Part shown: positions 1-9,021 of the stretch, piece after piece
Numbering within the stretch: the stretch's first letter is position 1
Layout of the letters: each line of letters opens with the position of its first letter
DNA from: Halarcobacter ebronensis
GTDB lineage: Bacteria > Campylobacterota > Campylobacteria > Campylobacterales > Arcobacteraceae
Length of the DNA stretch: 64,000 nucleotides
NCBI RefSeq assembly: GCF_013201825.1
Contig: NZ_CP053836.1
Coordinates: forward strand, 186,001-250,000
Direction: 5' to 3'
Position numbers and translations under genes: made by a program
Notes under the pieces: generated by a model
Seen by the model: only the letters and a program-made list of their open reading frames with translations
The model's database searches: none
Told to the model about the DNA's origin: nothing

Positions 1-899
1 TCTTGAGGACCATCAAGGGCAACAGTAGCTGCAACTTGAATTGGTGTAAACATACCATAGTCAAGCCAAGATTTGATTCTTTTTAAAGCACCAACAAGTT
101 TTTCATTACCTACAATAAAACCAACTCTCCATCCTGCCATATTATATGATTTTGATAGAGTAAATGACTCAACTGCAACATCAAGTGCACCTTTAGCCTG
201 GAAAATTGATGGTGTTTTATATCCATCAAAAGTGATATCTGCATAAGCAATATCTGAGATTATGTAAAATCTCTCTTTTTTAGCCAAATCAACCAATCTT
301 TGATAAAAATCTGGTGTTACAGTTGCACAAGATGGGTTGTGTGGAAAGTTAACTAAAACATATTTTACTTTTGGAATAGACTCTTTTAATGTTTTGTTTA
401 ATCTCTCAAAAAATAGGTCTTCATCAACTCTAAAATTTTCTTCATCAAATGGTAACTCAAAGTTATGAATTGCACCACCAGCTAACATAAATGCATAAGA
501 GTGGATTGGATATGTTGGATCTGGAACAATAGCAACATCACCTACATTTACAATTGCTTGAACTAAGTGAACATATCCCTCTTTGCTTCCCATTGTTGCA
601 ACTGCGTGTTTATTTGGATCTAAATAATCAACTCCATATTTTCTTTTATACCAGTTACAAATTGCAAGTCTTAATTTGTAAATACCTGCACTAGCACTAT
701 AGCCATGATTTTTAGGCTTGTGTGCTGCTTCAATTAATTTATCTGTTATATGTTGTGGAGCTGGTCCATCAGGATTTCCCATTGAGAAATCTATAATATC
801 CTCACCGGCTCTTCTTGCTTCCATTTTAATAGCGTTAACTTCTGCAAACACATAGTTTGGAAGTCTTTTCATTCTTTCAAATTCAATCTCTGGAAACAT
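1..899 (-). CDS. Class I/II PLP-dependent aminotransferase, 3' end outside window
   Basis: This is a fold-type I aminotransferase that would transfer an amino group between an amino acid and a 2-oxo acid in the cytoplasm. About 299 N-terminal residues are visible and the C-terminus lies beyond base 1. The PLP-binding lysine sits in SKSYNMAGWRVGF, preceded by the NFPHNPS and SDIAYAD motifs typical of the AlaC / LL-diaminopimelate aminotransferase branch. The ATG at 899 is preceded by AAGGAG, which is also the last two sense codons (Lys-Glu) of the upstream gene, so translation is probably coupled. It is last visible in a minus-strand run with the secreted protein and rlmB. The exact substrate (alanine, aspartate or another) cannot be read from sequence. 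Confidence 0.88.
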   Translation of the reverse strand, partial: MFPEIEFERMKRLPNYVFAEVNAIKMEARRAGEDIIDFSMGNPDGPAPQHITDKLIEAAHKPKNHGYSASAGIYKLRLAICNWYKRKYGVDYLDPNKHAVATMGSKEGYVHLVQAIVNVGDVAIVPDPTYPIHSYAFMLAGGAIHNFELPFDEENFRVDEDLFFERLNKTLKESIPKVKYVLVNFPHNPSCATVTPDFYQRLVDLAKKERFYIISDIAYADITFDGYKTPSIFQAKGALDVAVESFTLSKSYNMAGWRVGFIVGNEKLVGALKRIKSWLDYGMFTPIQVAATVALDGPQ

Positions 900-905
900 C
901 TTTTT

Positions 906-1724
906 TTACTCCTTAATTATTACACTTAAACCACGCGAGATATTAGCAAGCGTGTATAAATCATCTATTTTTATATAAGTTGTTCCTTCAGGAATTTCTA
1001 ACTGAAGTGAACTCTTTTTATTGTTCTCTTTTATGATATTTAATATGCTTAAATGTTTATCATAAAAAACCACTTGAGGAAACCATTGATTACTCCATTT
1101 TGAAATAATTTTTATACTCTTTGCATTTGAAACTTTTATAAAATACGGAGTTAATGGCTTTCTAAAATCTACTCTTTCATTATTTGTAATAACTTGCGTA
1201 TCAGATAGAGTAGAGTATGATGTATCAATAACATACATCCATTTTATATACCCCTCTTGCTTGATATCTATAAGTTGACAACTATTTTTAGCCAACTCTT
1301 TTGATAACATAAGAGGGTCAATGGCGGCCTCTGTTTTAAGGCTAATAGTCCAAGTTAAAGTTTTATATTCATCATAAAATAGATTTTTTGTAAAATAGTG
1401 ATAATATCCTAAAGTTGTCAATGAATCAGAGATAATTTTCATAGATTTAACAGGATCATCAGAGATTTTAAATGTTATAAAAACCTCTTGTGGTGAGTTT
1501 AATCCCACTTTTAAAAGTCCATTCTCTTTTAATTTTTCCATTACGGCAATATAGTTTACTTTATCATTTATATAAAAATTATTTGCATTTTTAAATAGAA
1601 ACTCTATTAGTCCTTTGTTTTCGTTAAACTCACTACTACCAATAAGACTCTCTATTTTATTATCTAAAACAGAGGCATTTAAAATAATCGAAAATATGAA
1701 AATTAGACTTAGTTTTTTAATCAT
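906..1724 (-). CDS. Secreted/periplasmic protein of unknown function
   Basis: I do not recognise a named family. The protein is 272 aa. It begins with a lysine pair and a hydrophobic stretch of about 15 residues (LSLIFIFSIILNASV) that looks like a Sec signal peptide, with cleavage probably near residue 17-20. No lipobox cysteine and no later membrane segment is visible, so a periplasmic or cell-surface location is inferred. It lies 9 bp after rlmB and 6 bp before the aminotransferase, so the three are probably cotranscribed. I recall uncharacterised periplasmic proteins in this position in Campylobacter. Confidence 0.8.
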   Translation of the reverse strand: MIKKLSLIFIFSIILNASVLDNKIESLIGSSEFNENKGLIEFLFKNANNFYINDKVNYIAVMEKLKENGLLKVGLNSPQEVFITFKISDDPVKSMKIISDSLTTLGYYHYFTKNLFYDEYKTLTWTISLKTEAAIDPLMLSKELAKNSCQLIDIKQEGYIKWMYVIDTSYSTLSDTQVITNNERVDFRKPLTPYFIKVSNAKSIKIISKWSNQWFPQVVFYDKHLSILNIIKENNKKSSLQLEIPEGTTYIKIDDLYTLANISRGLSVIIKE

Positions 1725-1733
1725 TGTACACTC

Positions 1734-2417
1734 TTAGTTTTTTAAATTATAAATTAAAATTCCACCTGCAACAGAGACATTTAGAGAGTCAAAATCATTT
1801 GACATCTTAATAGAGACTTTTTCATCAAGTTTTTTAATCATTTTACTTGAAAGTCCTTCCCCTTCACTTCCTAAAACAAGTGCAATTTTTTCTTTTTTTT
1901 GTTCAAACTTTTTTAAATCTTTTCCATCCATTGCTGCACCAAAAAGTTTAAAACCATACTGTTTTAACTCATTTGCAACATCCAGTGAATTTGGATTATG
2001 GCAAAATGGAATATCAAAAAGAGCTCCACTACTTGTTCTTGCAATCCCCTCATAATTTAGCTGTTTTACACTGCTTGCTACAATTGCATCAACACCAAGT
2101 GAATAGGCAGTTCTGCAAATTGCACCTATATTACCAACATCGGTAATTCCATCTAAAACAACAATAAAGTCTGAGTCTTTTAACTCTTTTAATGTAGATA
2201 CTCCAAACTCTCTTAATCTTAAAAAAAATCCTTGGTGATTTCCACCTTTTGCTAATCCTTGTGCTTTTTTGTTGTCAAGTTTAATAACCTTTTTGTTTAA
2301 ACTTGTAAATTTTTTAAAAAGTTTAGGATCTATCTCTTTTGAAAAAAGTACTTCTTCAATAAGTTCTGGATGTTTCTCAAGTACGTAGAGCACTACTTGT
2401 TTTCCATATATAATCAT
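1734..2417 (-). CDS. rlmB: TrmH/SpoU-family 23S rRNA 2'-O-methyltransferase, RlmB-like
   Basis: This 227-aa SPOUT enzyme would 2'-O-methylate a guanosine of 23S rRNA using SAM. All three SpoU motifs are present: DGITDVGNIGAICRTA (about residues 90-105), LVLGSEGEGLS (about 180-190) and LNVSVAGGILIYNL at the C-terminus, which together form the trefoil-knot SAM site. The N-terminal part resembles the small L30e-like substrate-binding domain of RlmB. The stop is 9 bp from the downstream secreted-protein gene. The family also contains tRNA methyltransferases, so the exact target is inferred from length and the RlmB-like N-terminus. Confidence 0.88.
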   Translation of the reverse strand: MIIYGKQVVLYVLEKHPELIEEVLFSKEIDPKLFKKFTSLNKKVIKLDNKKAQGLAKGGNHQGFFLRLREFGVSTLKELKDSDFIVVLDGITDVGNIGAICRTAYSLGVDAIVASSVKQLNYEGIARTSSGALFDIPFCHNPNSLDVANELKQYGFKLFGAAMDGKDLKKFEQKKEKIALVLGSEGEGLSSKMIKKLDEKVSIKMSNDFDSLNVSVAGGILIYNLKN

Positions 2418-2557
2418 GGGCTAAATTTTATCTAAAAATTGTTGATACTTCACTTTTAAATTGGAACAAAGTATAAACTACTTTAAAAAGATACTATATT
2501 GATATATTTATTTGGTAAAATAAAAGTATTATTAATAGTTATAGTTAAGGAGACTCT

Positions 2558-4522
2558 ATGCAATATATTAAAATAGTAAATAGTGTTGAATCAAAAATTG
2601 ATAGCTCTTTAATTGAGAAATTATATTTTGATAATAGTGCACCTGCTTTCGTCTTAGGATATTTATCTCCACATATAAATTTTCATGCAATATCAGAAAA
2701 AATAAAATCTTTATTCCCAGATAGCACGAGAGTTATTTTAATTACAACAGCAGGAGAACTCTGTACTTTTAATATAGATCAAAAAAGGGATATGCTTTAC
2801 AATGATGCAAGTTCAAAATGGGAAAATGTAGTACTTCAATCTTTCTCATCGGAGATTATTCAAAGTATTGAAGTATTGACTATTCCTCTTTTTAGCGAAG
2901 ATTTAAATTCTACTTATATGAGTCATGCCCAAAGAGTAGAAAAAATAGCTCAAGAATTAAAAAAAATTAGTATAGATACAAAAATCAATTATGAAGATAC
3001 TTTTGCTTTGACTTTAGTTGAAGGTTTATCAAATAGTGAGAGTTTTTTTACTGAAGCTGTGTATAAAAGTGGAAAACTTCCATGTCTTATTGTTGGAGGG
3101 TCTGCTGGTGGGAAATTAGATTTTAAAGAGACCTATATTTTTAATAATAACGATGCAGTAAGACATAAAGCAGTAGTTTGTTTAATTAAATTAAAAAGAG
3201 GGATAAAATATGGAGTTTTCAAATCACAAAGTTGTGAAGAGACTAATGCTGCATATTTGATTGCAGAAGCAAATGTACTAAAAAGAACAGTAACTAGTGT
3301 ACTTAATAAATCAACAAATGAGATAGTGAATTTTTTAGATGTTCTTTGTCAACAGTTAAAATGCTCTTTAGTAGAGCTTCCTGAAGTTTTAAAAAACTAT
3401 ACCTTTGCTATTAAATTAGGAAATGATATATATATAAGATCCGTTGCAAATGTAGATATAGAGAATAAAAATATTGTATTTTTCTGTGATATCTCTTTTG
3501 GGGATATATTATATTTATTAAAAAATAAGGATTTTGTTGAACAGACTCAAAATGATTATAAAAAGTTTTCTTCTACTAAGCATGTAGAACCTTTGGGAGC
3601 TATATTTAATGACTGCATATTAAGAAGATTGCTTAATCAAACTCATTTAAATTCATTAAAAGTGTTTAACGACTTTCCTGTTGCAGGATTTTCAACTTTT
3701 GGTGAGCTATTGGGAGTAAATATAAATCAAACATTAACAGCAATATTTTTTTATAAAATTGAAAATGAGGAAAATTTTTCAGATGAGTTTGTGGATGGTT
3801 TTGTTCAAAAATATGCCCAATACTCTTCATATTATGAGAAAAAAGAGATATATCAGCTAAAATTGATAGCAAAAGTTAGAACAGCAGTAATTGGAACTTT
3901 AAGGGAAGCTTTTCCTCTAATTCAAGATATGATTCATATTATTAATGATGTTTATGGCAATACCCAAAAAAGTAATGTAATTATAGATGAGTTAAATAAA
4001 AAGTTTGAAGCTTTTACCAACGAAGTTAGTCATAATGTGGAGACTAATAATAATCTTGTTGAGAATATGCAAAAACTTACAAATAATACAGATGAAATAA
4101 AAAAGGTACTTGCATCAATCTCTGATATAGCAATTCAAACAAATCTTTTAGCATTAAATGCAGCAATTGAAGCTTCAAGGGCAGGAGAGTATGGAAAAGG
4201 GTTTAAAGTTGTTGCAGATGAGGTTAAAAAACTTGCAAAAAGAACACAAGATGGATTGAAATTAAGTAATGATTCAGTAGTTCTAACAGTAAACTCTGTA
4301 AAGAATACAGCAAAAATGATAGATACTAATACCGTTTCATTAAAATCAATTTCAGACAACACAAAAATTATTAGTGGTTCTTTTGAAGATATAAAACAAA
4401 GTACTATAGAAACAAACTCTTTTATATCAAATAAAAAAGACAAATTTGAGATGCTCTCTGAGAGTATACAAAGAATGGATAAAATTCAAAAAAGTTTAGA
4501 GAGATTAGAGAGATTTATGTAG
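2558..4522 (+). CDS. Cytoplasmic FIST-domain methyl-accepting chemotaxis protein
   Basis: This 654-aa receptor joins a FIST sensory module (FIST_N followed by FIST_C, about residues 1-420) to an MCP signalling domain. FIST domains are predicted to bind small ligands such as amino acids. The kinase-control tip is clear near residues 520-565: [20 protein letters not shown] followed by [17 protein letters not shown]. No transmembrane segment or signal peptide is visible, so it should act in the cytoplasm with CheW/CheA. The signalling hairpin is short, with only about 85 residues on each side of the tip. AAGGAG lies 8 bp before the ATG. It is transcribed alone, with rsmI convergent 7 bp away. 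Confidence 0.9.
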   Translation: MQYIKIVNSVESKIDSSLIEKLYFDNSAPAFVLGYLSPHINFHAISEKIKSLFPDSTRVILITTAGELCTFNIDQKRDMLYNDASSKWENVVLQSFSSEIIQSIEVLTIPLFSEDLNSTYMSHAQRVEKIAQELKKISIDTKINYEDTFALTLVEGLSNSESFFTEAVYKSGKLPCLIVGGSAGGKLDFKETYIFNNNDAVRHKAVVCLIKLKRGIKYGVFKSQSCEETNAAYLIAEANVLKRTVTSVLNKSTNEIVNFLDVLCQQLKCSLVELPEVLKNYTFAIKLGNDIYIRSVANVDIENKNIVFFCDISFGDILYLLKNKDFVEQTQNDYKKFSSTKHVEPLGAIFNDCILRRLLNQTHLNSLKVFNDFPVAGFSTFGELLGVNINQTLTAIFFYKIENEENFSDEFVDGFVQKYAQYSSYYEKKEIYQLKLIAKVRTAVIGTLREAFPLIQDMIHIINDVYGNTQKSNVIIDELNKKFEAFTNEVSHNVETNNNLVENMQKLTNNTDEIKKVLASISDIAIQTNLLALNAAIEASRAGEYGKGFKVVADEVKKLAKRTQDGLKLSNDSVVLTVNSVKNTAKMIDTNTVSLKSISDNTKIISGSFEDIKQSTIETNSFISNKKDKFEMLSESIQRMDKIQKSLERLERFM

Positions 4523-4529
4523 AGATTCC

Positions 4530-5336
4530 TTAAATTAGTTGGTTGTATATCTCTTTTACATTTTTGCCAGTCATTTTAGCTATTAATTTTGCTTTTGTTT
4601 TTGGTGAAATATCTAGGTTTTCAATGTCTGAAAGCTCTAGATTTTCACCAGTTGTTTTTGCATGTTCAATAACAATTACCCATTCCCCTTTGATATTCTC
4701 ATCTTTTAGTTTTTCATAAATATTTTTTGAGCTACCTTTGTAACTTTTTTCATAAAGTTTTGTTAACTCTTTAACTAAAAAAATAGTTCTATTTTCATCT
4801 ATATCTTTTATCTCTTCAAGAGTTTTGACAAGTCTATGGGGAGATTCATAAAGTATAGATAAAATAGGGCTTTGCATAACTTGTGTAAGTTTTTGGTGTC
4901 TCTCTTTACCTTTATGTGCCAAAAAACCATAAAAAGAGAACTCAGTTTGTTCAAATCCACTCATAGCAAAAGCAGTTAATAGGGCATTTGCTCCTGGAAG
5001 GACTACATATTCAAGCTCATTATCAATACAAAATTGTACAAGTGAAGCCCCTGGGTCTGAAACACAAGGCATTCCCGCATCACTAACATAAACAATATTT
5101 TTTTTAAAATCCTCTATTGATAAGCTTTTTAATACTTGTTTTTCATTGTGTGAATGAAAAGATTTAAAATCATTACAAGGAAATTGGAGATTCTCTTTTT
5201 GAGAAAGAAGTTGAAGAAGTTTTTTTGTAACTCTTGTATCTTCACAAAAAATAAGTTCTGCCTCCAATAGGGCAGTAATTGCACGCTTAGAGATATCTTC
5301 TAAGTTTCCTATTGGAGTTGGAACTAAGGTTAGCAC
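4530..5336 (-). CDS. rsmI: 16S rRNA (cytidine1402-2'-O)-methyltransferase RsmI
   Basis: RsmI adds the 2'-O-methyl of m4Cm1402 in the ribosomal P-site region. The tetrapyrrole-methylase fold is evident: LTLVPTPIGNLEDIS at the N-terminus, FCEDTRVT, YVSDAGMPCVSDPGA near residue 95, and a C-terminal segment ending in GKNVKEIYNQL. I chose the GTG at 5336 as start, giving 268 aa. Family members begin right before TLVPTPIGN, and the longer frame from 5420 would put 28 non-homologous residues inside rpmE. The GTG has no strong Shine-Dalgarno; coupling to rpmE, whose stop is 17 bp upstream, is likely. Confidence 0.88.
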   Translation of the reverse strand: MLTLVPTPIGNLEDISKRAITALLEAELIFCEDTRVTKKLLQLLSQKENLQFPCNDFKSFHSHNEKQVLKSLSIEDFKKNIVYVSDAGMPCVSDPGASLVQFCIDNELEYVVLPGANALLTAFAMSGFEQTEFSFYGFLAHKGKERHQKLTQVMQSPILSILYESPHRLVKTLEEIKDIDENRTIFLVKELTKLYEKSYKGSSKNIYEKLKDENIKGEWVIVIEHAKTTGENLELSDIENLDISPKTKAKLIAKMTGKNVKEIYNQLI

Positions 5337-5352
5337 GTCTGTAAAAGCTAAA

Positions 5353-5553
5353 TTAGTTTTTTGCGTATTTAGCTTTGAACTTCTCAACTCTACCAGCAGC
5401 ATCAACAATTTTTTGCTCACCAGTAAAGAATGGGTGACAAGCAGAACAAATATCTATTCTCATAGACTCTACATTTGATTTAGTTTCAAATGTATTTCCG
5501 CAAGCACAAGTTACAGTACAAGCTTTGTAATCTGGGTGAATATCTTTTTTCAC
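5353..5553 (-). CDS. rpmE: 50S ribosomal protein L31, zinc-binding type
   Basis: The 66-aa protein matches L31 throughout: MKKDIHPDY at the start, the KSNVES motif, and four cysteines in CxC...CxxC arrangement (CAC near residue 16, CSAC near residue 37). These mark the zinc-containing form rather than the zinc-free paralogue. That is of interest because a zinc-uptake operon lies near the other end of the window. The ATG is preceded by a purine-rich AAGGAAAA stretch. rsmI follows in the same direction with a 16-bp gap. Confidence 0.95.
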   Translation of the reverse strand: MKKDIHPDYKACTVTCACGNTFETKSNVESMRIDICSACHPFFTGEQKIVDAAGRVEKFKAKYAKN

Positions 5554-5641
5554 TTGATTTTCCTTAATTTGGTTAATGTCTAATAAAAGGTCGAATCCTT
5601 GCCGCCCTTTATTAAACTCTTAAAATGAACACGGATTATAT

Positions 5642-6508
5642 CTAAAAGAACTTAAGAATATCTGAATTTAAGCTCTCTATAAAGTTTGAAGTTTTCTCTT
5701 TGAATTGCCCTTTGTTAAAGGTATTTTGCCTTTTTGCAAGTTTTGCTGTATTTAAAGCAATTTTCTCTTCAAGTTCTGTTTTATTTAGCTTCCCATCAAG
5801 ATATTCTAAAGTTTCAATAATACCAATAGAACTCATGCAGTTTGGCACTCTTGTATACTTTTTTTCCAAGTAGATGACTTCATCAATGATTCCTTCTTCT
5901 AACATCAAAGAGGTTCTAAGATTTATCCTTTTTTTTAATTCTTCCTTATCCCAAACAATCTCAAAGATTTTAAGATCTTTTAGTATAGGTTCTTTTGGAT
6001 TTAGTTCGAAATATTTTGTAGGAATAAATCCTGTTTGTTTATAAATAGAGTAAGCTTTTTTTACTCTATAAGAATCATTTTGTGAGATTTTTTCCATATA
6101 CTCTTTATCTAAAGAGTGAAGAAGTTCATAGGTTTTATCAAGACTTAAATCCAGTTCAGCATCATTTACACCTGTTGATAAACCTTCTATCATAGCTTTT
6201 AAATAAAAACCTGTTCCACCAACAATAATAAGATTTTTACCATTTTCTTGGGCATAGTTTTTAGCTCTTTTATAGCAATCAAAAAATTGAACAACATCAA
6301 AGTTAACATTTGGATATACTTCATCTATACCAAAATGTATAATATCTCCCCTCTCACTTTTTGTAGGTTTTGCTGAGGCAATATCTATCTCTTTATAAAC
6401 TGAGAGTGAATCAAGTGATAGAATAATAGAGTCTGTTTTCTTTGCAATATCAATAGATAATGCAGTTTTTCCTGAGGCTGTAGAGCCAATAATTGCTATT
6501 TCTTTCAT
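5642..6508 (-). CDS. miaA: tRNA dimethylallyltransferase MiaA
   Basis: MiaA transfers a dimethylallyl group to N6 of adenosine 37 in tRNAs that read UNN codons. The 288-aa protein has a P-loop GSTASGKT at residues 8-15, DSLSVYKEIDIASAKPT after it, GGTGFYLKAMIEGL near residue 100, and a C-terminal KRQNTFNKGQF segment, all diagnostic. There is no Shine-Dalgarno before the ATG at 6508. Instead an extended -10 (TGCTACAAT) ends 6 nt before the start codon, suggesting a leaderless transcript. It diverges from the prenyltransferase gene across 59 bp. Confidence 0.94.
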   Translation of the reverse strand: MKEIAIIGSTASGKTALSIDIAKKTDSIILSLDSLSVYKEIDIASAKPTKSERGDIIHFGIDEVYPNVNFDVVQFFDCYKRAKNYAQENGKNLIIVGGTGFYLKAMIEGLSTGVNDAELDLSLDKTYELLHSLDKEYMEKISQNDSYRVKKAYSIYKQTGFIPTKYFELNPKEPILKDLKIFEIVWDKEELKKRINLRTSLMLEEGIIDEVIYLEKKYTRVPNCMSSIGIIETLEYLDGKLNKTELEEKIALNTAKLAKRQNTFNKGQFKEKTSNFIESLNSDILKFF

Positions 6509-6567
6509 ACAAAAATTGTAGCAAAAGATGAGTAAAAATTTACTCTATTTTTGATATACTTCGCCTT
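6508..6567. promoter_or_regulatory. Back-to-back promoters of miaA and mqnP with a central palindrome
   Basis: The 59-bp divergent spacer holds two extended -10 elements pointing outward. TGCTACAAT is on the minus strand, its -10 hexamer at 6515-6520, 6 nt from the miaA ATG. TGATATACT is on the plus strand, its -10 hexamer at 6555-6560, 7 nt from the mqnP ATG. Neither gene has a Shine-Dalgarno. Between them at 6530-6545 is GAGTAAAAATTTACTC, a 7-bp inverted repeat that could bind a regulator. Start sites are inferred from -10 spacing only. Confidence 0.5.
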
Positions 6568-7437
6568 ATGGAAAATATTAAGAAAAAAATAAACGATTTT
6601 AGTGAACTTGTTATGTTCAAACACTCAGTTTTTGCCTTACCTTTTATTTTTATTGCAATGATGGTAGCATCAGTTGAGGTAAATGGTAGTGCATGGTTTG
6701 GTTTAAAACTTTTTATATTGGGAGTTTTTGCTGCTGTAACAGCTAGAAACTTTGCAATGGGTTTTAATAGATATATGGATAGAGATATAGATGCTCTAAA
6801 TCCTAGAACAAAAAATAGACCAAATGTGGATGGAAGAGTAAGTGCTTCTCAAATGTTAGGTTTTATTATCATAAATGCCTTAGGGTTTATTGTTGTAGCA
6901 TACTTTATAAATACTTTAGCTTTTTATTTGAGTTTCCCAATTCTTTTTATACTTGCGTCATATTCATACTTTAAAAGATTTTCATATTTAGCACATATAA
7001 TTTTAGGAATCTCACTTGGACTTGCTCCAATTGCTGGAGTTGTAGCTATTACTGAAACTATAACTTTATGGTCAGTTCTACTTAGTATTGGAGTTATGTT
7101 TTGGGTTGCAGGCTTTGATTTACTCTACTCTTTACAAGATATAGAAGTGGATAAAAAACTTGGATTACACTCAATTCCAAGTGTTTTTGGTGCAAATAAA
7201 ACAATGCTAATCTCAAAAGTATTTCATTTTTGTACAGTTCTTTTTTGGTTACTATTTGTTATCACTTCAAATAGTGGATTTTTTGCCTATTTAGCTGTTG
7301 TTGTAAGTGCTGTAATGTTAAGTTATGAACACATATTAATAAATAGAGATTTCAATAAAATAGATAAAGCCTTTTTTACAGTAAATGGTTATCTTGGAAT
7401 AGTATTTTTCTTTTTAATACTAATAGACACATTTTAA
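6568..7437 (+). CDS. mqnP: UbiA-family prenyltransferase, probably MqnP of the futalosine menaquinone pathway
   Basis: This 289-aa integral membrane enzyme would prenylate the aromatic ring in menaquinone synthesis. The first Asp-rich motif is NRYMDRDIDALNPRTKNRP (about residues 70-88), and the second is DLLYSLQDIEVDKKLG (about 190-205). Eight or nine hydrophobic helices surround them, as in UbiA proteins. Campylobacterota lack ubiquinone and make menaquinone through futalosine, so MqnP is the best assignment, though UbiA itself cannot be excluded from sequence. The gene is followed by a stem-loop terminator. Confidence 0.85.
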   Translation: MENIKKKINDFSELVMFKHSVFALPFIFIAMMVASVEVNGSAWFGLKLFILGVFAAVTARNFAMGFNRYMDRDIDALNPRTKNRPNVDGRVSASQMLGFIIINALGFIVVAYFINTLAFYLSFPILFILASYSYFKRFSYLAHIILGISLGLAPIAGVVAITETITLWSVLLSIGVMFWVAGFDLLYSLQDIEVDKKLGLHSIPSVFGANKTMLISKVFHFCTVLFWLLFVITSNSGFFAYLAVVVSAVMLSYEHILINRDFNKIDKAFFTVNGYLGIVFFFLILIDTF

Positions 7438-7440
7438 TAA

Positions 7441-7469
7441 GTAAGCAATTTATAAAAAAAATTGCTTAC
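7441..7469 (+). terminator. Stem-loop after mqnP
   Basis: GTAAGCAATTT and AAATTGCTTAC form an 11-bp perfect stem around a 7-nt A/T loop, 3 bp after the stop codon of the prenyltransferase. There is no long U-run on the plus strand, so termination is inferred from position and symmetry. Confidence 0.6.
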
Positions 7470-7651
7470 AAGCTATTCCCTGCTTTCAAAGACCATATTT
7501 CCTAACTTAATAAAAAAACTAGATTCAAATCTTAAGATGAATAAATAAAAAAATTATTAGAATTATCTTAAATAGACTATTATATCAATAAAGTTGACAA
7601 TGGACTATAAATCATTTATAATAGTAATAAAATATAGAGAAAGGATATGTC

Positions 7652-7774
7652 ATGAGCATTTACAAAATTAGATTAGATGCGAATATGCAAACAAGTAGAA
7701 GAGCAAACTTTACTAACATCTCTCTATATGTTGGAATGATTGTAGCACTAGCTTGTATAATTGCACTAATATAA
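7652..7774 (+). CDS. Small single-span membrane protein, 40 aa
   Basis: A short reading frame starts at an ATG with AGAAAGGA 8-12 nt upstream and encodes 40 residues. The first half is basic and polar (SIYKIRLDAN, then TSRRAN). The second half is one hydrophobic segment (ISLYVGMIVALACIIALI) ending at the C-terminus, so an N-in, C-tail-anchored membrane protein is likely. It sits alone between the mqnP terminator and tRNA-Arg. I do not recognise a family. The good ribosome site and clean hydrophobic tail support a real gene. Confidence 0.6.
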   Translation: MSIYKIRLDANMQTSRRANFTNISLYVGMIVALACIIALI

Positions 7775-7867
7775 CAAAAGATAAAGACTCGGCTAAAACT
7801 AATTCAGAGTAGTTTAAAGATAGTATGTGTAAAATTCGCACTCTAAAGTGTAAATATACACACAAGC

Positions 7868-7944
7868 GCGTCTGTGGCTCAACTGGATAGAGCGCCGGGT
7901 TTCGGCCCCGGTGGTTGTGGGTTCGAATCCTACCAGGCGTGCCA
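7868..7944 (+). tRNA. tRNA-Arg, anticodon TCG
   Basis: The 77-nt sequence folds into a full cloverleaf. The acceptor is GCGTCTG/CAGGCGT with G73 and encoded CCA, the D-stem is GCTC/GAGC, the anticodon stem is CCGGG/CCCGG around loop TTTCGGC, and the T-arm is GTGGG TTCGAAT CCTAC. The anticodon is TCG (Arg, CGA codon and by wobble other CGN). Its 3' part is the insertion target of the element that follows, and is regenerated intact by the element's end. Confidence 0.97.
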
Positions 7945-7946
7945 TT
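7900..7946 (+). repeat. attL: 47-bp core repeat in tRNA-Arg
   Basis: From the TTT of the anticodon loop through CCATT, 47 bases are identical to 19824-19870. The base before the repeat (G versus A) and the base after it (A versus T) differ, which fixes the ends. This is the standard target of tyrosine recombinases in tRNA 3' halves, so this copy is attL. Confidence 0.93.
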
Positions 7947-7950
7947 AAGA

Positions 7951-7998
7951 AGCTCGATATAATGGACTCTATAGAGTTTTTATATCGGGCTTTTTTTA
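7951..7998 (+). terminator. Rho-independent terminator just inside attL
   Basis: AGCTCGATATAA pairs with TTATATCGGGCT (one G-T wobble) and is followed by seven T residues. It lies 5 bp after attL, so the element itself supplies the terminator for the interrupted tRNA-Arg transcript. Confidence 0.85.
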
Positions 7999-8078
7999 TT
8001 TCTAAAAAGTATTATTCCCACTAATTTCCCACTTAAATATATTACTAAAATTTAAGATTAAAAGTAAGTAGTTTATAT

Positions 8079-8957
8079 TTATGCATTATAGATATAGGTA
8101 ATTTCATTGATTGTATTGAATGACATAAGGCTTTCAAGATCAGGTACTTCATTAAGTACCCATGCACTAATTATTTCTCCATTAGATAATTTTATAGATT
8201 TATTTTCATTTATTGCTTTGATTCCATAACAATCTAGTATTGCATTTTGTCTTTCTTCTAATTCTTTTATTACTTTTTTTTGCATTTCTGTAATTGAGTT
8301 AATTGACTTTTTAATTAAGTCATTCAGATGAATATCTTTTTTTATCCCATTATTATCAAGGTGACTGCAAAAATTAATAATAAATTGTTTTGTTTTTTCC
8401 AAACATTTATTATCGTGATTATAATCACCAGGGTTTAAAAACTCTTTACTATTTAGATGGTTGAATAAAGGATAAAAAGTATTTTTTAAATTTAGTTGAA
8501 GATATTTTATATCTTCATTAGTTAATTTATTTATTATTTCAGAAAATAAAAAAAGATCCTCACCATTTATTTCTTTGTTTTTAATAAATTCATAGAAGAG
8601 TTTTTTAAATTGAACATTGTCATATGTTCCTCTCCAAATAAAAACTTTTTTATTATCATCAAAAGAAAATAAATCTTTATCTTTCAAATGTTCAACTAAA
8701 AATTCATAAAAATATTTAATATTAGAGTCTGATAGTGATAAAATACTTTCAATAAATTTAAAAAGATTTTTTGATAATTTATTTTCTGCAAAATCTAATA
8801 GTTCGAATACAGCAATATTCCCTGTTTCTAAAAATTCCTGGAGATAAGATTCTGTAAAATACTTTTCAATCAATTTAATAATTGGCCTTTTTTCCCTTTT
8901 CCATGTGTAATAAGTACCTCTAGAATATTTAAATAAATCTAAAATAACCTTTTCCAT
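8079..8957 (-). CDS. Element-encoded putative regulator with N-terminal HTH-like segment
   Basis: I do not recognise a named family for this 292-aa protein. Residues about 5-30 (LDLFKYSRGTYYTWKREKRP) resemble a helix-turn-helix of a phage-type repressor. The middle is a long acidic/lysine-rich helical region. The last 45 residues contain a module (NENKSIKLSNGEIISAW ending in EITYIYN) that recurs at the C-terminus of the 104-aa protein at 10383. It is transcribed away from the rest of the element across an operator-rich spacer, the usual position of an element's master repressor. AGGAT precedes the ATG. Confidence 0.65.
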   Translation of the reverse strand: MEKVILDLFKYSRGTYYTWKREKRPIIKLIEKYFTESYLQEFLETGNIAVFELLDFAENKLSKNLFKFIESILSLSDSNIKYFYEFLVEHLKDKDLFSFDDNKKVFIWRGTYDNVQFKKLFYEFIKNKEINGEDLFLFSEIINKLTNEDIKYLQLNLKNTFYPLFNHLNSKEFLNPGDYNHDNKCLEKTKQFIINFCSHLDNNGIKKDIHLNDLIKKSINSITEMQKKVIKELEERQNAILDCYGIKAINENKSIKLSNGEIISAWVLNEVPDLESLMSFNTINEITYIYNA

Positions 8958-9021
8958 TTTAATCCTATAGTCTAATTATTATACTATTATACAGTAATTT
9001 TATTAATATTAGTATAAATAC

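Noticed and set aside
5336-5420. Longer rsmI frame beginning inside rpmE
   Set aside because: The extra 28 residues do not resemble RsmI and are the antiphase reading of the rpmE 3' end.
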